Positions 1 to 10,513 of a stretch of 64,000 nt of DNA are shown one piece after another (the stretch's first letter is position 1; every line of letters begins with the position of its first letter). The DNA is taken from assembly GCA_004352715.1 (NCBI GenBank), contig SCFE01000034.1:897103-961102 (forward strand). The letters run 5' to 3'. The DNA is from Hofstenia miamia. Lineage: Eukaryota > Xenacoelomorpha > Acoela. The notes under the pieces are model-generated. The model worked only from the letters and a program-made list of their open reading frames with translations, did not search any database and had not been told where the DNA came from. Both the position numbers and the translations under genes were made by a program.

Positions 1-519
1 TACCCTCGTATATTTTGCTTTTGTATATATTCGTATGTATGTTCGAATATCTTTGACGCTATTCAGATAAATTATCAGTTTTTAATTGTCAATATTTATC
101 TGAATAAAGAATATATTATCTTATCTTTGCGTTTATAAAGTAGAGTGCTTAATCTTTGGCCAGGCAATTTTGTAGTAGAAAAAAAGCATTGGAAGCAATA
201 ATAATACTCTCAAAATATACTTTTAGTAAAATTTTGCTTAAGTATTTGACAAAATCATTTTTTAATTTTGGTGTTTATGACTCTAATAAACTACTAAACA
301 TTTGAAATTAATAGACAATTTCGATAATTTCAAGAATGAGCTAAAATTATTCCCACTCAAAATTTATACCTGGAAAGTAATGCAGTGGATTTAAATTTTA
401 TAACAACGACCAAGCTAAGTATCAGCAAATTTTTCTTTTTCACATGAAATTGCATGAGTTTGATATTTCCTCTCTTCTGCTTGGCTTATACTGTAACTTG
501 CTTCTGAAGATGCATGACG
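1..519. other. AT-rich stretch, nothing recognised
   Basis: No coding stretch, RNA gene or clear repeat is visible. It lies just past the 3' end of the reverse transcriptase pseudogene and may hold that element's 3' untranslated region, but no terminus can be placed. Confidence 0.5.
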
Positions 520-1845
520 TTAATTTGATGGTTGCAAAGAAGAAGTTACAGTGACATCTAGAGCAGCAGGTTGGCCGCCAAGCCACGAAGGAAGGAAAAT
601 ATCGCCAGGGCGGGATAGAATATTTGATGTTAAACCCTTTTTTTCACATGCTGCTGACAATCCTGCAGAACTACAAATAGAATATATGCGGTCACGTAAA
701 TGATCATGTCTACTAATCCTATCACCATTACCATTACAAGAGACTGCGTGATCACCCCATATATCCTGAATACCAGATGAACAGAATTGGCATTTGCGTT
801 CAGTTGCAAATAACTGTAATCCTAGACGATAACCGGAAGCAACGCGAAATTCTTCATGTCGAAGGTGAAGGCCAAGTTTCTTTATTGGTGCAACTGTTAA
901 CCAAGAACCGGCATATGGCAATGAAAGGGACTGAAGTCGTGCTTTCTCACGAAGAGAAGAAGCATTAGAAATAAGGTTATTGAACTTTTCATTATCAAAT
1001 GATTGTTGAAAGTTTCGTTGAGTTGGAGAAGAAGCTTGAAGTTCTTTGGAAATATCAATAAGGAAATTGTTCTCAGGGAAATTGAGTAGATCAATACCGG
1101 TGACATCCCTCACTAACTTAGCTGAAGCAAATAGTGATCCAGTATATGTTGATTTGTGAAGCTCTGAAATATGACGAATGCCCATGCCAGATGATGATGT
1201 TGGAAGCCCAGCTTATTTCCAAGCAGATTCAGATAATACAGAGCCAACTACCAATTCAAAGGAATCACGTTGGGCAGAATCAAATTCATGTAGAGCAATT
1301 TCAACTTCAGGGGAAGGACATGTTGTGCGAATAGAATAAATTAACTTTATTAACACGTTTGAGCATATGGGAAGCTTTGCATTGGTTTGAACCAACCAAT
1401 GAACCTAGAATCTCAATTCCATCGGAGTTGTTCCGAGTTATTTCGGCATTAATAGAATTGAACTCAGAATTGCACCATAGTTCACATTTGTCAAGTCTTA
1501 ATTTTAACCTGAAGTAGATTCAAACGACTTTAAGATGTTTATAACTTTAAAGAGCTCTTCTTCATTCCCTCCAAATGTACCGTCATCCAGAAACCAAGAG
1601 TGGTGATTTAAGTTTGGAACATTTTCGTTGATAGAATCTAGAATAGGCATTATACCAATTGCAAAAGGGAGAGGTCCAAGAGGATCGCCTTGCTGAACAC
1701 CAGAAGCACTTAAAATGCATTTATTTTTGTAAAAAAGAAAACTATGTTCCTGGTAGCAAAATTGTGCAAACGCATGAAGCCCAGGAAGTCTTTCTTTTAA
1801 ATGGTTAGACTTGCGATTTTATTAAAATGTGACATATCACGCGTG
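520..1845 (-). pseudogene. Retrotransposon reverse transcriptase, broken, with CCHC/nuclease-like C-terminus
   Basis: Read on the minus strand, about 1830-1505 encodes an RT core: a motif-A-like MSHFNK, then GVQQGDPLGPL and the catalytic box WFLDDGT. About 1395-1213 encodes a linker (KLIYSIRTT, FDSAQRDSFELVVG), followed in frame by the 221-codon stretch at 1185-520. That stretch holds a C-x2-C-x10-H-x3-C cluster (C132, C135, H146, C150 counted from its first Met) and then RPGDIFLP and AALDVTV, which resemble the PD-x-D/E nuclease-like tail of some non-LTR elements. Damage: an in-frame TAA at 1213-1215 (W-K-stop-AGLP, where the family has a sense codon), a frameshift near 1810 and at least one more between 1395 and 1505. 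Related RT-like proteins with QQGDPLGP and LDDGT boxes occur in many animals and plants; the exact clade is not assigned. No intact product is possible. Confidence 0.82.
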
Positions 1846-3076
1846 ACCAATCACATAGTTGAACCGTAGCCTAAAAAACCATGCGAAATTTTTTAATTCA
1901 ATACAATCATCCAAAAGTAAACATTACATTTATTATTTAAATCAATCAGAAACCTTTTTACATTCAAGCAGTACAAGAAACAGAAATATATTAGAGCGAG
2001 GCTCCTATACTTGGCATATAGTTTTTGCGCAGTTTTTACCTCACGGATTCCTTGTACAATATTCTTTCCTTTACAGAATTTAGAAAATTTATAACAATTG
2101 TGAATCAAAGACGAATTTTTCTAAGAATGTTCTATTAATTCATTCAAAAATCAAATATAACGTTAATATTTTAAGTTGATATACATGGAAATAAATTTTA
2201 AAAAAACTTTGAGCGCTTTAAATGCGATTTCCATCAGCTGCCATTTTCTGTTCTAAATTTCTACTCTAAGTTTTCTCAATCTTGAAAACTTTGTAATTTT
2301 TCTCAAGTTTTCTCTCTTGAAAACTTTGTAAGTTATCTCAAGTTTTCTCTTATCAACATGCCTTCAATTGTAAAAAATCGACAAATTTCTTATTCAATAT
2401 TTTGAAATGCACGATTTATTTACTGCATTACTGAAAATTTGTAAATATTGGAATTAATGCAAACTATTGGATTTTGATCACCATCTTGCTGAACGATTAT
2501 TTTCTGTTTAAAAACATTTAAACAAATACAAGTATAACCAATTATAGAAGGAAAAACTACAGAAATCATTAGAAATTTTTTCTTGAAAATAATGTATTAA
2601 AAGAACTGCAGGACTAATATTACAGATAAATTTCTGCGCCTCGGGGATTTCATATATAAATAAATTTTTCGTGGTTGTTTATTTACACTATTTTAGTTAC
2701 TTAAAAAATATTTGCTTGCCTAACTTTTGCATGCACGAGCCGCCCCTGGTCTCTGTTTGGAATGATAAACACTTTCTTTCCAAAGATTCACTATATCATC
2801 TTCTCGCCATCTTTGGATTTTTATTTTTTATTATTTCAACAATTGGGTTTCTATTTTTTTCCCCACCTATTTTGGGTGCTCTTAAGATGCACTTAGAAAC
2901 AGCAAAAAATTTTATCTAGCTTTTTTCTTCGTTAGGATTCAAAAGACAGCCATTCAGTAACGAAACAAGGCACGAGACCATTCTAAGCGAACACTTTTTG
3001 GGATGTAGCGGATTGTTGGAACATGAGATTTGTAAATTTCGATAAGAAAAGGAAGACCATGATAAAGTGATTCGGA
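1846..3076. other. AT-rich intergenic region
   Basis: No supported gene. The 82-codon open frame at 2671-2919 has no recognisable motif and a composition no different from its surroundings. Around 2268-2355 a short word (TTTTCTCAAG / CTTGAAAACTTTG) recurs in both orientations as a cryptic repeat. Confidence 0.5.
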
Positions 3077-3423
3077 ACTACTAGGATTATCAGATAAAAT
3101 TGAATCACTGTCTAAGTTTATCAAAATCTTGACTTGTTCCTACTAGTGAGAGCTGATCAGAAGTTGCTGTAGGTGGACGACATTTGGGGCACCAGAATTG
3201 TATGACATTGTTAGGATTATTAATACCAGCACATTGAAAATGAACCCATTTTTTGCATGACAAACATTGAATACAAGAATTTGGACAGCTTAAATGACAT
3301 ATCACACATAAGTATTTAATCACCATACCATTATAAGCTTTCAAGCTGGCTATTTCTCGGTTTTGATCTTTATTGATAATGTAAAAATATTGTATGTATA
3401 AAAAAGTTCACAGCTGTTACGTT
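3077..3423 (-). repeat. Copy A of a ~350-bp block duplicated across a single-N join
   Basis: This block matches 3612-3966 almost base for base (a few small indels near 3110-3135 and one T/A difference near the end). Copy B starts immediately after the N at 3611. That fits two overlapping contigs or alleles placed in series better than a biological duplication. Confidence 0.8.
3105..3344 (-). pseudogene. PHD zinc-finger fragment, copy A
   Basis: The 79-codon frame has the full PHD ligand set C13-x2-C16, C27-x2-C30, H35-x2-C38, C52-x2-C55, with KKWVHFQCAG and FWCPKC as hallmarks. The frame is open upstream of the first Met, so the finger is an internal piece of a longer protein. PHD fingers like this are common in the first ORF of CR1-type non-LTR retrotransposons, which is the likeliest source here, although a host exon is not excluded. 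No flanking coding sequence was found. Confidence 0.6.
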
Positions 3424-3589
3424 TCCCACTCAATTTTAAAACTAATAGTTTTTTGGAAAAATATCCAAGTAAAGTTTAGGAAAACAGAGTGTCAAGGAAC
3501 AGCTCCATACGTTTACAAATTTCGTAGCAAAAACGCCTAATTCTGATTTTAATTAGCCTCTGAATTTTATCATTATTTATCGCTTTATA

Positions 3590-3883
3590 TTATTTCAACC
3601 AGAAATCGTANCTAGGATTATCAGATGAAATTGAATCACTCAGTCTAAGTTTATGAAAATCTTGAGTGAGACTTGTTCCTACTAGTGAGAGCTGATCAGA
3701 AGTTGCTGTAGGTGGACGACATTTGGGGCACCAGAATTGTATGACATTGTTAGGATTATTAATACCAGCACATTGAAAATGAACCCATTTTTTGCATGAC
3801 AAACATTGAATACAAGAATTTGGACAGCTTAAATGACATATCACACATAAGTATTTAATCACCATACCATTATAAGCTTTCAA
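3590..3883 (-). pseudogene. PHD zinc-finger fragment, copy B
   Basis: It has the same 55 N-terminal residues and the same eight zinc ligands as copy A. The C-terminal end differs by small indels, so the frame stays open a little longer and runs through the N at 3611. It should not be counted as a second gene without long-read support. Confidence 0.55.
3611..3611. other. Single-N contig join
   Basis: A lone N sits exactly where the second copy of the PHD block begins. The same pattern recurs at 37095, 51599 and 53666. Confidence 0.8.
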
Positions 3884-4155
3884 GCTGGCTATTTCTCGGT
3901 TTTGATCTTTATTGATAATGTAAAAATATTGTATGTATAAAAAAATTCACAGCTGTTACGTTTCCCTCAATAAAATACTTGTAAAATAAAATCTCATCTC
4001 ATTGTTCACTTTAATTAAATGATTAAGTTTACTCAAAAAGAAATTGTTTTGAAATAAAATATTTTTTTCAACAAAACAGGTTTTGCCCCTCCTTTAAGAA
4101 GTTTTTTTGGCGCCCTTAATTGCCCACATTATTTAACGCAATGGCTAATTCTGAA

Positions 4156-4363
4156 TTGAATCAATCTCTTTAGGCTATTGGACCTTTGGGATCACAACGT
4201 TAATTACAACCGAACAAACAATAGATTTAAATTTCACAACGAGAAGAACGCGTTTATTGACAAAATTGTCAAATCGATTGCTTTAGAATCTTGTGAAGAT
4301 GAACTACATGCTGTTAGGTGCAAAAAAAGTGAAATGATCCTGCTTTCGATCATTGCTTTATGA
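4156..4363 (+). pseudogene. Possible MULE transposase C-terminal fragment
   Basis: The reading frame contains LWDHNVNYNRTNNRFKFHNE. The spacing of W, RTNN and the following FHN resembles the conserved RTNN(x)E(x)xH/N segment downstream of the catalytic core in Mutator-like transposases, the same segment found in the MULE pseudogene at 56.8 kb. No catalytic region lies upstream, so this is at most a short relic. The call rests on one motif. Confidence 0.28.
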
Positions 4364-5178
4364 AGAATCTGTTAAACGACACTACATTAGCAAAAATACA
4401 AACGGAAACTAAAAAAGGCGATTTCTTATTTTGAATCAATTTGCACAAAATGGGTTCTTGCACTACATGCTTCAATTATAAAAGGCCCTATGTTGAGTCC
4501 CATATACATGTTCAATAAGTATGGAAATATATAAGTATATACGTTATACTTAACGCATATAACAATTTGAGGAAATTTATTTAAATTTTCAGTAACAATT
4601 GCATATCAACAGGCCCATGGTTATTGCACCCACCAATACTGTACATCCGCACTATTCAAAATATATTTATAACAATATTAGCGAAATGTATATTTATGCT
4701 TTAAAAATTTATGCAACGCGGTCACTGGTCGCGCTAGCTATAAATTCGGTACTAATCGGTAAATATAATATGAAAATGCATACTAATCAGGAGAAAAAAT
4801 TTTCTAAAAGTTCCAATTTATTTAAAAATTAAGTAAGAAAGACTTGATTTACATAAATGTACATCTATATCTTGCATTTGGGTTAATAATAGCTAAAAAA
4901 ATTGTACGAATTCCCAGTGTTCTGTGCTATTCTCCTTAAATATGTACAGTGTGCTATGCATTTGGTTAATTATGCAAAGTTATTGGTCTATATACATTAG
5001 TTTTTAAGCTTTTTACGTATGTTATTGCATTTCTCATCGTTTTTTACTTTCTATTAGTGCTTATTTTATCCGCGTGCTCCACGTGTTCCGCGTGCACCCT
5101 ATTCTATACCTTCGCCAGAGATACATGTTTTTAGTTAAGTTTATAACAGTATGTATATATAATTTATTATATACAAAT
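4364..5178. other. AT-rich intergenic region
   Basis: No gene recognised. A run near 5055-5095 repeats CGCGTGC and CACGTG-like words (CCGCGTGCTCCACGTGTTCC), which stand out against the AT-rich background. Confidence 0.45.
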
Positions 5179-5382
5179 TTACAGTTTATAGACAAAATTT
5201 AAGTCTAATTCGAGGTCCATTACTTGGAATGCGAGTGATGTACTTGCTGCGCAGATGGGGAAGTCGGCTATTACTTCAGAGTACCTTTTAGGTAGGAATG
5301 TCCAGATACCCTCATCCAACTCCAGTTTTATTCGAGGACCGTATTTAGTATCGATGTAGATCGATTGTGGGTAAGTGGACAT
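5179..5382 (-). pseudogene. Small coding-like fragment (YGPRI...LPKRYS type)
   Basis: The 67-codon frame contains TKYGPRIKLELDEG followed by WTFLPKRYSEVI. This resembles short proteins found repeatedly in invertebrate genomes, often near mobile elements, with a pattern YGP-x-I-x-L-x-L then a FLP-x-RYS strand. Their function is not known to me. The frame ends shortly after in unrelated sequence, so it is probably a fragment. The resemblance is from memory of the pattern, not a search. Confidence 0.33.
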
Positions 5383-5582
5383 CCAACTTATCTAACCTTT
5401 TCTCTAACCTTTTTAATTGTTCAATTTCGCCAAACATTGTCAGTATGTGTGTATGTTGGATTTTACTTTTTGGATGATAGTAAACTCAAATTGGGTTTTT
5501 TTTATATCTCGAATTTCAGCCATCCAATAAAATCAAGAGCTGATAAAGTTTCACGGGGCCTGGAGCTCAGAAGCCAATGATT

Positions 5583-7126
5583 TTAGGCGACGGAATAATT
5601 TTAAGTTCTACTAGATGTCGCTATTTAAAATGGTCGATTTTCATCTAAGCCATTAATTTTAAAGTATAAAATATTCAAAATAGGTTTACCATTACCAATA
5701 TTTAAGGTTATTGATGATTCTATCATTTACATGGTTGATTAGATGTAGTTGAAACAGTAAATTTGCTAATGGTTTTTAATTTACTCTATGATGAGTTTAC
5801 ATGTACAAGCTTGAAAATAAACGTTTACTAGTGGTTGGTCACTAATTAAATTGGTATTGTTCTATCACAATTTGAAAATTTTACATGTGTGATTTTGAAA
5901 CAAGAACAAGCACAGCAACATTACTATTATTCTTCGTATATATGCGTACATGATTGAGAGGTAAAATATATAAATATATTACAACAACAACTTTTTTATA
6001 CTAAGACTGGTGTTTAACGAAAGTCACTGTAAGTTACAATCTGAAATAGTGAATACAAAAATGCTATTGAAAAAATAGATTGTAAAACAAAATTAATGTC
6101 TACTCGAATGTTACAAAATAAAATAATGAATATCTACGAACACAAAATTTCACAATACATGCTGAAGATTTCAATCTTTAAGGAAAATCCATATTAGCAT
6201 TCTCTGCAATCGCAAATAATAACAAATAATAATATACAAAATCTCATTCTCTCTAAAATATTTGTAAACGGTTTAAAAACATGCCCTCTCCAACAAAACG
6301 TACGATTGTTTTATTCGTATAATAAATTAACAAAATATTTAGATGTGTTCACCTCTATTTGTGATGCCTAAATTGGATATTGTAAAAAAATGTGGAGAGG
6401 ATACAGTCCATATGTCTGTTTACTTTAAAGGCGAAATTCACGAAGTACATCTGTCAGCAACAGTGTATCTGCCCTTAAATAAATGTTGTTAAAAAGCAAG
6501 TTTAATTTCAAACACTTTTGATGAAAAATATTTTCTGTTTTGTATTAGTGAAAAACGTGTTAAATTTAGTGATTGTTAATCATTATAAATGCATGGAATT
6601 TTTTATAGAAAATAAAATTATTCATTTTGCAAAAATGTAATACGAGTTTAGTCAGTAATGTATTATCATAATGTGGTATAGTATCCACTTAGTCAGCTAA
6701 TAGTATATTAACAAAAAATGGAAAGAGGTGTGCAAACTAAATTAGCCCTCTGTGAATATCATTAAACTAGTAAGTACATGAATCAACGCACAGTGACAAT
6801 TTTTCATGACATCACTACAACACTCCCGTCAATTTCCACGAGCTGGCAGGGGTCAAAGGTCCCCTCTCAACCAATCGGAAAAAGTGAGATCTCCTGGAAG
6901 TCCCCTTTACTACTGAAGAGGTTGTTTTTAAGACATTTTAAGTTTGAGAAGTTTTTTATTTATTAAAGAGATATAATAAACAGATATATTACATGTGATA
7001 CATTGTATGGGGTTGGAGTATACGAATGGTACATTGTCTATTTACGTTAAACATTTCAGATATTGAGCAATTAAAAACTTTATTAAAGCGTTGTTTCTGC
7101 TGCAAGGTCAATCCAGTGAGCAAAAC
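5583..7126. other. AT-rich intergenic region
   Basis: No coding signal, RNA gene or structured repeat was recognised. Short open frames here (for example 6778-6966) lack any motif. Confidence 0.5.
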
Positions 7127-7943
7127 ACATGAGTAGTAAAGAAAAGCAGGGTAGTATATATGTAGGTTTCTAACAATAATCAGTTTTCAATACCTTTTTA
7201 CTCTTTTCTATTGATTTTGATAAGAAAAAAGGTGTTTTTTAGAAATTCAGGCTTTTACGGCCAGGGGTAAGAAAAACTGCGGTCATACCCGTATTCAGTT
7301 ATGCCCCTTTTTAAACTATGTACCAATAGGTTTTTGAGCAATTTTTTACATTTTTTTATAAAATCAGTTTTTAACCTTGGAATTTTAAATTTAAAACTAG
7401 TGTATATTAGGCTATAAAATATAATGTTTATTACCATTTCTATTCTCTAAATACAATTGATACATTAATACCCATCACCTCAAAACGTGAAGAATAATTG
7501 TTTATTTATTTTCATAGTATGATGCAATAATAGCAATATTTTGCTTAAAAAAATTTTGAGTTAATNGATTTCGATATACTTTACAAGGTGCTCCTGCAGA
7601 TCCATTTAAATTCTATGCGTTGATTATGTACGAACAAGACATATCTGTAAATACAACATCCAATCGAACTACTTTAACATTTTAAGGAAAATAATTTTGG
7701 AAAAGTATTTTCTTTTTTCTTTAATGTAATGCTAAAATTTTTAATGAGACCTGTACCTGTTGATCTGACGTGAAACAGTATGGCCGCAGTTTTTTTGACC
7801 CATGGCTGTAAAATCCAGAATTTCTAAAAAACACCTTTTTTCTTATCAAAATCAATAGAAAAGTGTAAAAAGTCATTGAAAAATGATTATTATTAGAAAG
7901 CTGCATATACACAACCCTGCTTTTCTTTACTACTCACATGCAT
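7127..7943. repeat. Long inverted repeat, arms ~165 bp, spacer ~490 bp
   Basis: The left arm (about 7127-7289) reads forward and the right arm (about 7779-7943) is its reverse complement. They share long identical cores such as TTGATTTTGATAAGAAAAAA and GTGTTTTTTAGAAATTC, with scattered mismatches (roughly 80-85% identity by eye). The spacer holds a single N at 7566. The divergence suggests two older insertions of one repeat in opposite orientation, or a fold-back element, rather than a recent assembly artefact. No target-site duplication was found. Confidence 0.65.
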
Positions 7944-8049
7944 ATGCAAATTGCCTCATGATGAACGCATATATCAAGTTCTTGTTTTTTGTGAAAGGTT
8001 TGATGGTTATTATGTATTGGACTCCTGTTGCTATTCTTTTGATCTTCTT

Positions 8050-10150
8050 GTTAATGAAATCTTTGAATTTCAGCTCCCTATCTATTTCTACAATTAAATA
8101 TGTAACTGTGCAGTGTTAAGTGTTAACTTATTTCTTGAAAAAAATAGTTTAGCATTTCTGATATTTTTCTGCAGATTCTTTGTGGCAAGGATGGGACTTT
8201 CATTTGCACAAGCTATACATGTATCATCTGCGAACTGTATCAATTTGCAAGTTTTGTTTATGTGTAAAATTATATCATTTATATATAAATTAAAAATGAT
8301 AGGGCCCATAACAGAACCTTGTGGAACACCTTGTTCTGTCCTCATATATTTAGAAAATGTTCCGTTTACACAAATCCGTAAATTTCAACTTGTCACCAGG
8401 TATGTTGTAATCTACTATTGAATGCTTTACTAAGATCTAGCATTGCAATTGCACTTGATATGTTTGTTCAGTTCGCATATTTTTTTCCGTTATGTACAGT
8501 AATGCCTCTGTTGTTCCAATTTTATCCCGAAACCCAAACTGATTTTCCATTATTATGTCATTTGATTTTAGGTATTCCTCAATATGTTTGGAGAGAATAG
8601 TGTAGCATCGCTGGTAGGTGTTACTATTTATCGGCCAGACCTCGCGCTTTTCTTGTTAGTGACTGGTAGTTGTAATATTTGTACATATTGTAAATATTGT
8701 ATATATAAAGCCGAAAGCATTTTGTAAATAGAAATAGTTTGAACTGTATTCTCTTTCTGTTCACAAGAATCACACCCCAGTGATTCTACAATAGTTTCAA
8801 AGTTTTGCAAATTGAATATTTACTGCTATTAGTGTGTAGTTACTTGGGTTTGCTGGTTCTCCTTTTTTAAATATTTGACTAATATCTGAGCTCTTTAGTA
8901 CATCCGGAAATTTATTAGTGTGTATAGCAAAGTTATATGTAAATAATATTCTTTGAAAATTTCTGCATAATGTTAAATTATAAATACAGGAATACCAAAG
9001 CGTCCACTAGATTTCCTTGTGTTCATACTTGAGATAGCTTTATCTAACTCATATTTATTTATGTGTATAAAAAAAGCTATTTTAACATTAGAAATATAGT
9101 CGAAGTATGGTGATGCCTTCCCTTTGTACATTCCTAACTCCTTAAACTTACTATTTAGACAATTTGCAATGTCTTTAGCATTTACTATTTGTTTTTGTTC
9201 ATTTATTTTTAGAACTTGTATTTGGTTGTCTAGCCCTTTACCTTTGCTTAAGGTCTTGTGTAATGAAAGCCCACTTCATGACAATGTTCTAGATTATTAT
9301 ATAGCCTTCTACCCTTTTTAAGTATCGTAGTTTTTTACTTAGTTACTAATTTGCAGCTTCCTAATAGTACATCAGATTTTACAGAGCTGAGTTTCTTCCA
9401 TAGAATCCTTTTTTCCTTTTCTAAAGCTTTGATTGCCTCGTTGTTTACAATTAACTTTTTCCCTTGCCATATGTATCGCCATTTTTTGGTTCTGCTTTGT
9501 CTATAAATATTTGACAATTTCCCTCCATTATGAACTTCATCATGGAGTTTGCCAAATTCAATGTATAAGTTCTTTGCCAAGGGAGGCTAAGCAGCATTTC
9601 TCGAAAGTTTTTATCATTAAAATTAGCAAAGCTTCTACATAATACATTTTTTCGTGTATTCACAGTATTTTCAGTGTCTGAAATATGTAGACAAATGTTA
9701 AGGTTAGAAAACTATTCGAAAAAATAATTGTGAAATTCCCGGGTTGAATTAATAATAAAGTAATCAATTATTGCTCCACTTCTAGTTAGTATAACTTTGT
9801 TTATAGGCTCTAGATGCATGTCATCACAAAAAACATCAATTATAATATTCTTTTTTATTTAGGTAGTTTGTTTGTTTCCAAGAATAAAAATATCCTTATT
9901 TAGTTCCATAACACTTTCAATCTCTTCGTTTTTATGCAAAATAAACCCTCTACTGAATTCCTTTTTGGGATTTTAACAAGCATTGATTAGTCCCTCGGTT
10001 ACATCGGCTACTTCTTTTTGTCTCAATCCAAAGAGATTCGAATTTTGAATGTGCTACTTCTAAATCAACTCTCCTTATTGGTATCATATTCTTAGGTACA
10101 ATAATGAGTAATCCTCCACCTCTTCTTTCTCTATATTTATTAAAGGCTGA
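8050..10150 (-). pseudogene. CR1/Jockey-like non-LTR retrotransposon ORF2, decayed
   Basis: Reading the minus strand from the right: about 10140-9960 gives an endonuclease piece (ERRGGGLLIIVPKN, FESLWIE), as in EEP-type nucleases. 9663-9335 gives the linker between nuclease and RT. About 8990-8860 gives FPDVLKSSD, IFKKGEPANPSNY. About 8620-8420 gives SKHIEEYLKSNDI, ENQFGFRDK and the motif-A region LDLSKAFNS. 8345-8094 gives GVPQGSVMGPIIFNLYINDI and the catalytic FADDT box. Order and spacing match a Jockey/CR1-group ORF2. The frame shifts repeatedly and a 186-bp insertion lies at 8631-8816, so it is dead. The C-terminal part degrades past 8090. Confidence 0.86.
8625..8822. mobile_element. 186-bp insertion inside the RT, 6-bp TSD (TATTTA)
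   Basis: The RT homology breaks between NYTLIAVN and NTYQRCYTILSKHI. The unmatched segment 8631-8816 is bordered by TATTTA on both sides (8625-8630 and 8817-8822). Removing it and one repeat restores a continuous RT frame. It contains a perfect 8-bp hairpin (AGAATCAC 8766-8773 with GTGATTCT 8780-8787). No terminal inverted repeats or coding content are seen, so it may be a SINE-like or other short non-autonomous element. Confidence 0.5.
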
Positions 10151-10513
10151 GTATATTTCTTTTTATCAAAGTTGAAAAGATTTTTACTTCAAACTGCTCA
10201 AGAATCTTGTTGTCTTTCTCAAGCATTTGTAGCAAACATTAAAATTTGATAATGCTATATTTGCTTATTTAATGTCTATTTAGTTCTGCAATTTTATTTC
10301 GTTGGAACTTAATTATTAAGATATACTTAACGGTTGTTGGTTCCTATCCAATAGCATCCCTAAGGTTCATAGGGGTTCATGAAACCCCAATTTAAAAATA
10401 AGGATAAAACTAATTTCTACAAACTTAAAAAGGATTTTTTTATTTTTTATAGTGGAATACAAAGAAGCTTTATTTCAAATCATATAGGTATATATTATTG
10501 TTGATAATCAAAA

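Noticed and set aside
2671-2919. 82-codon hydrophobic plus frame resembling a membrane protein
   Set aside because: Hydrophobicity follows from T-rich composition; no motif, no repeat elsewhere.
8113-8421. 102-codon plus frame
   Set aside because: Antisense of the non-LTR RT catalytic region.
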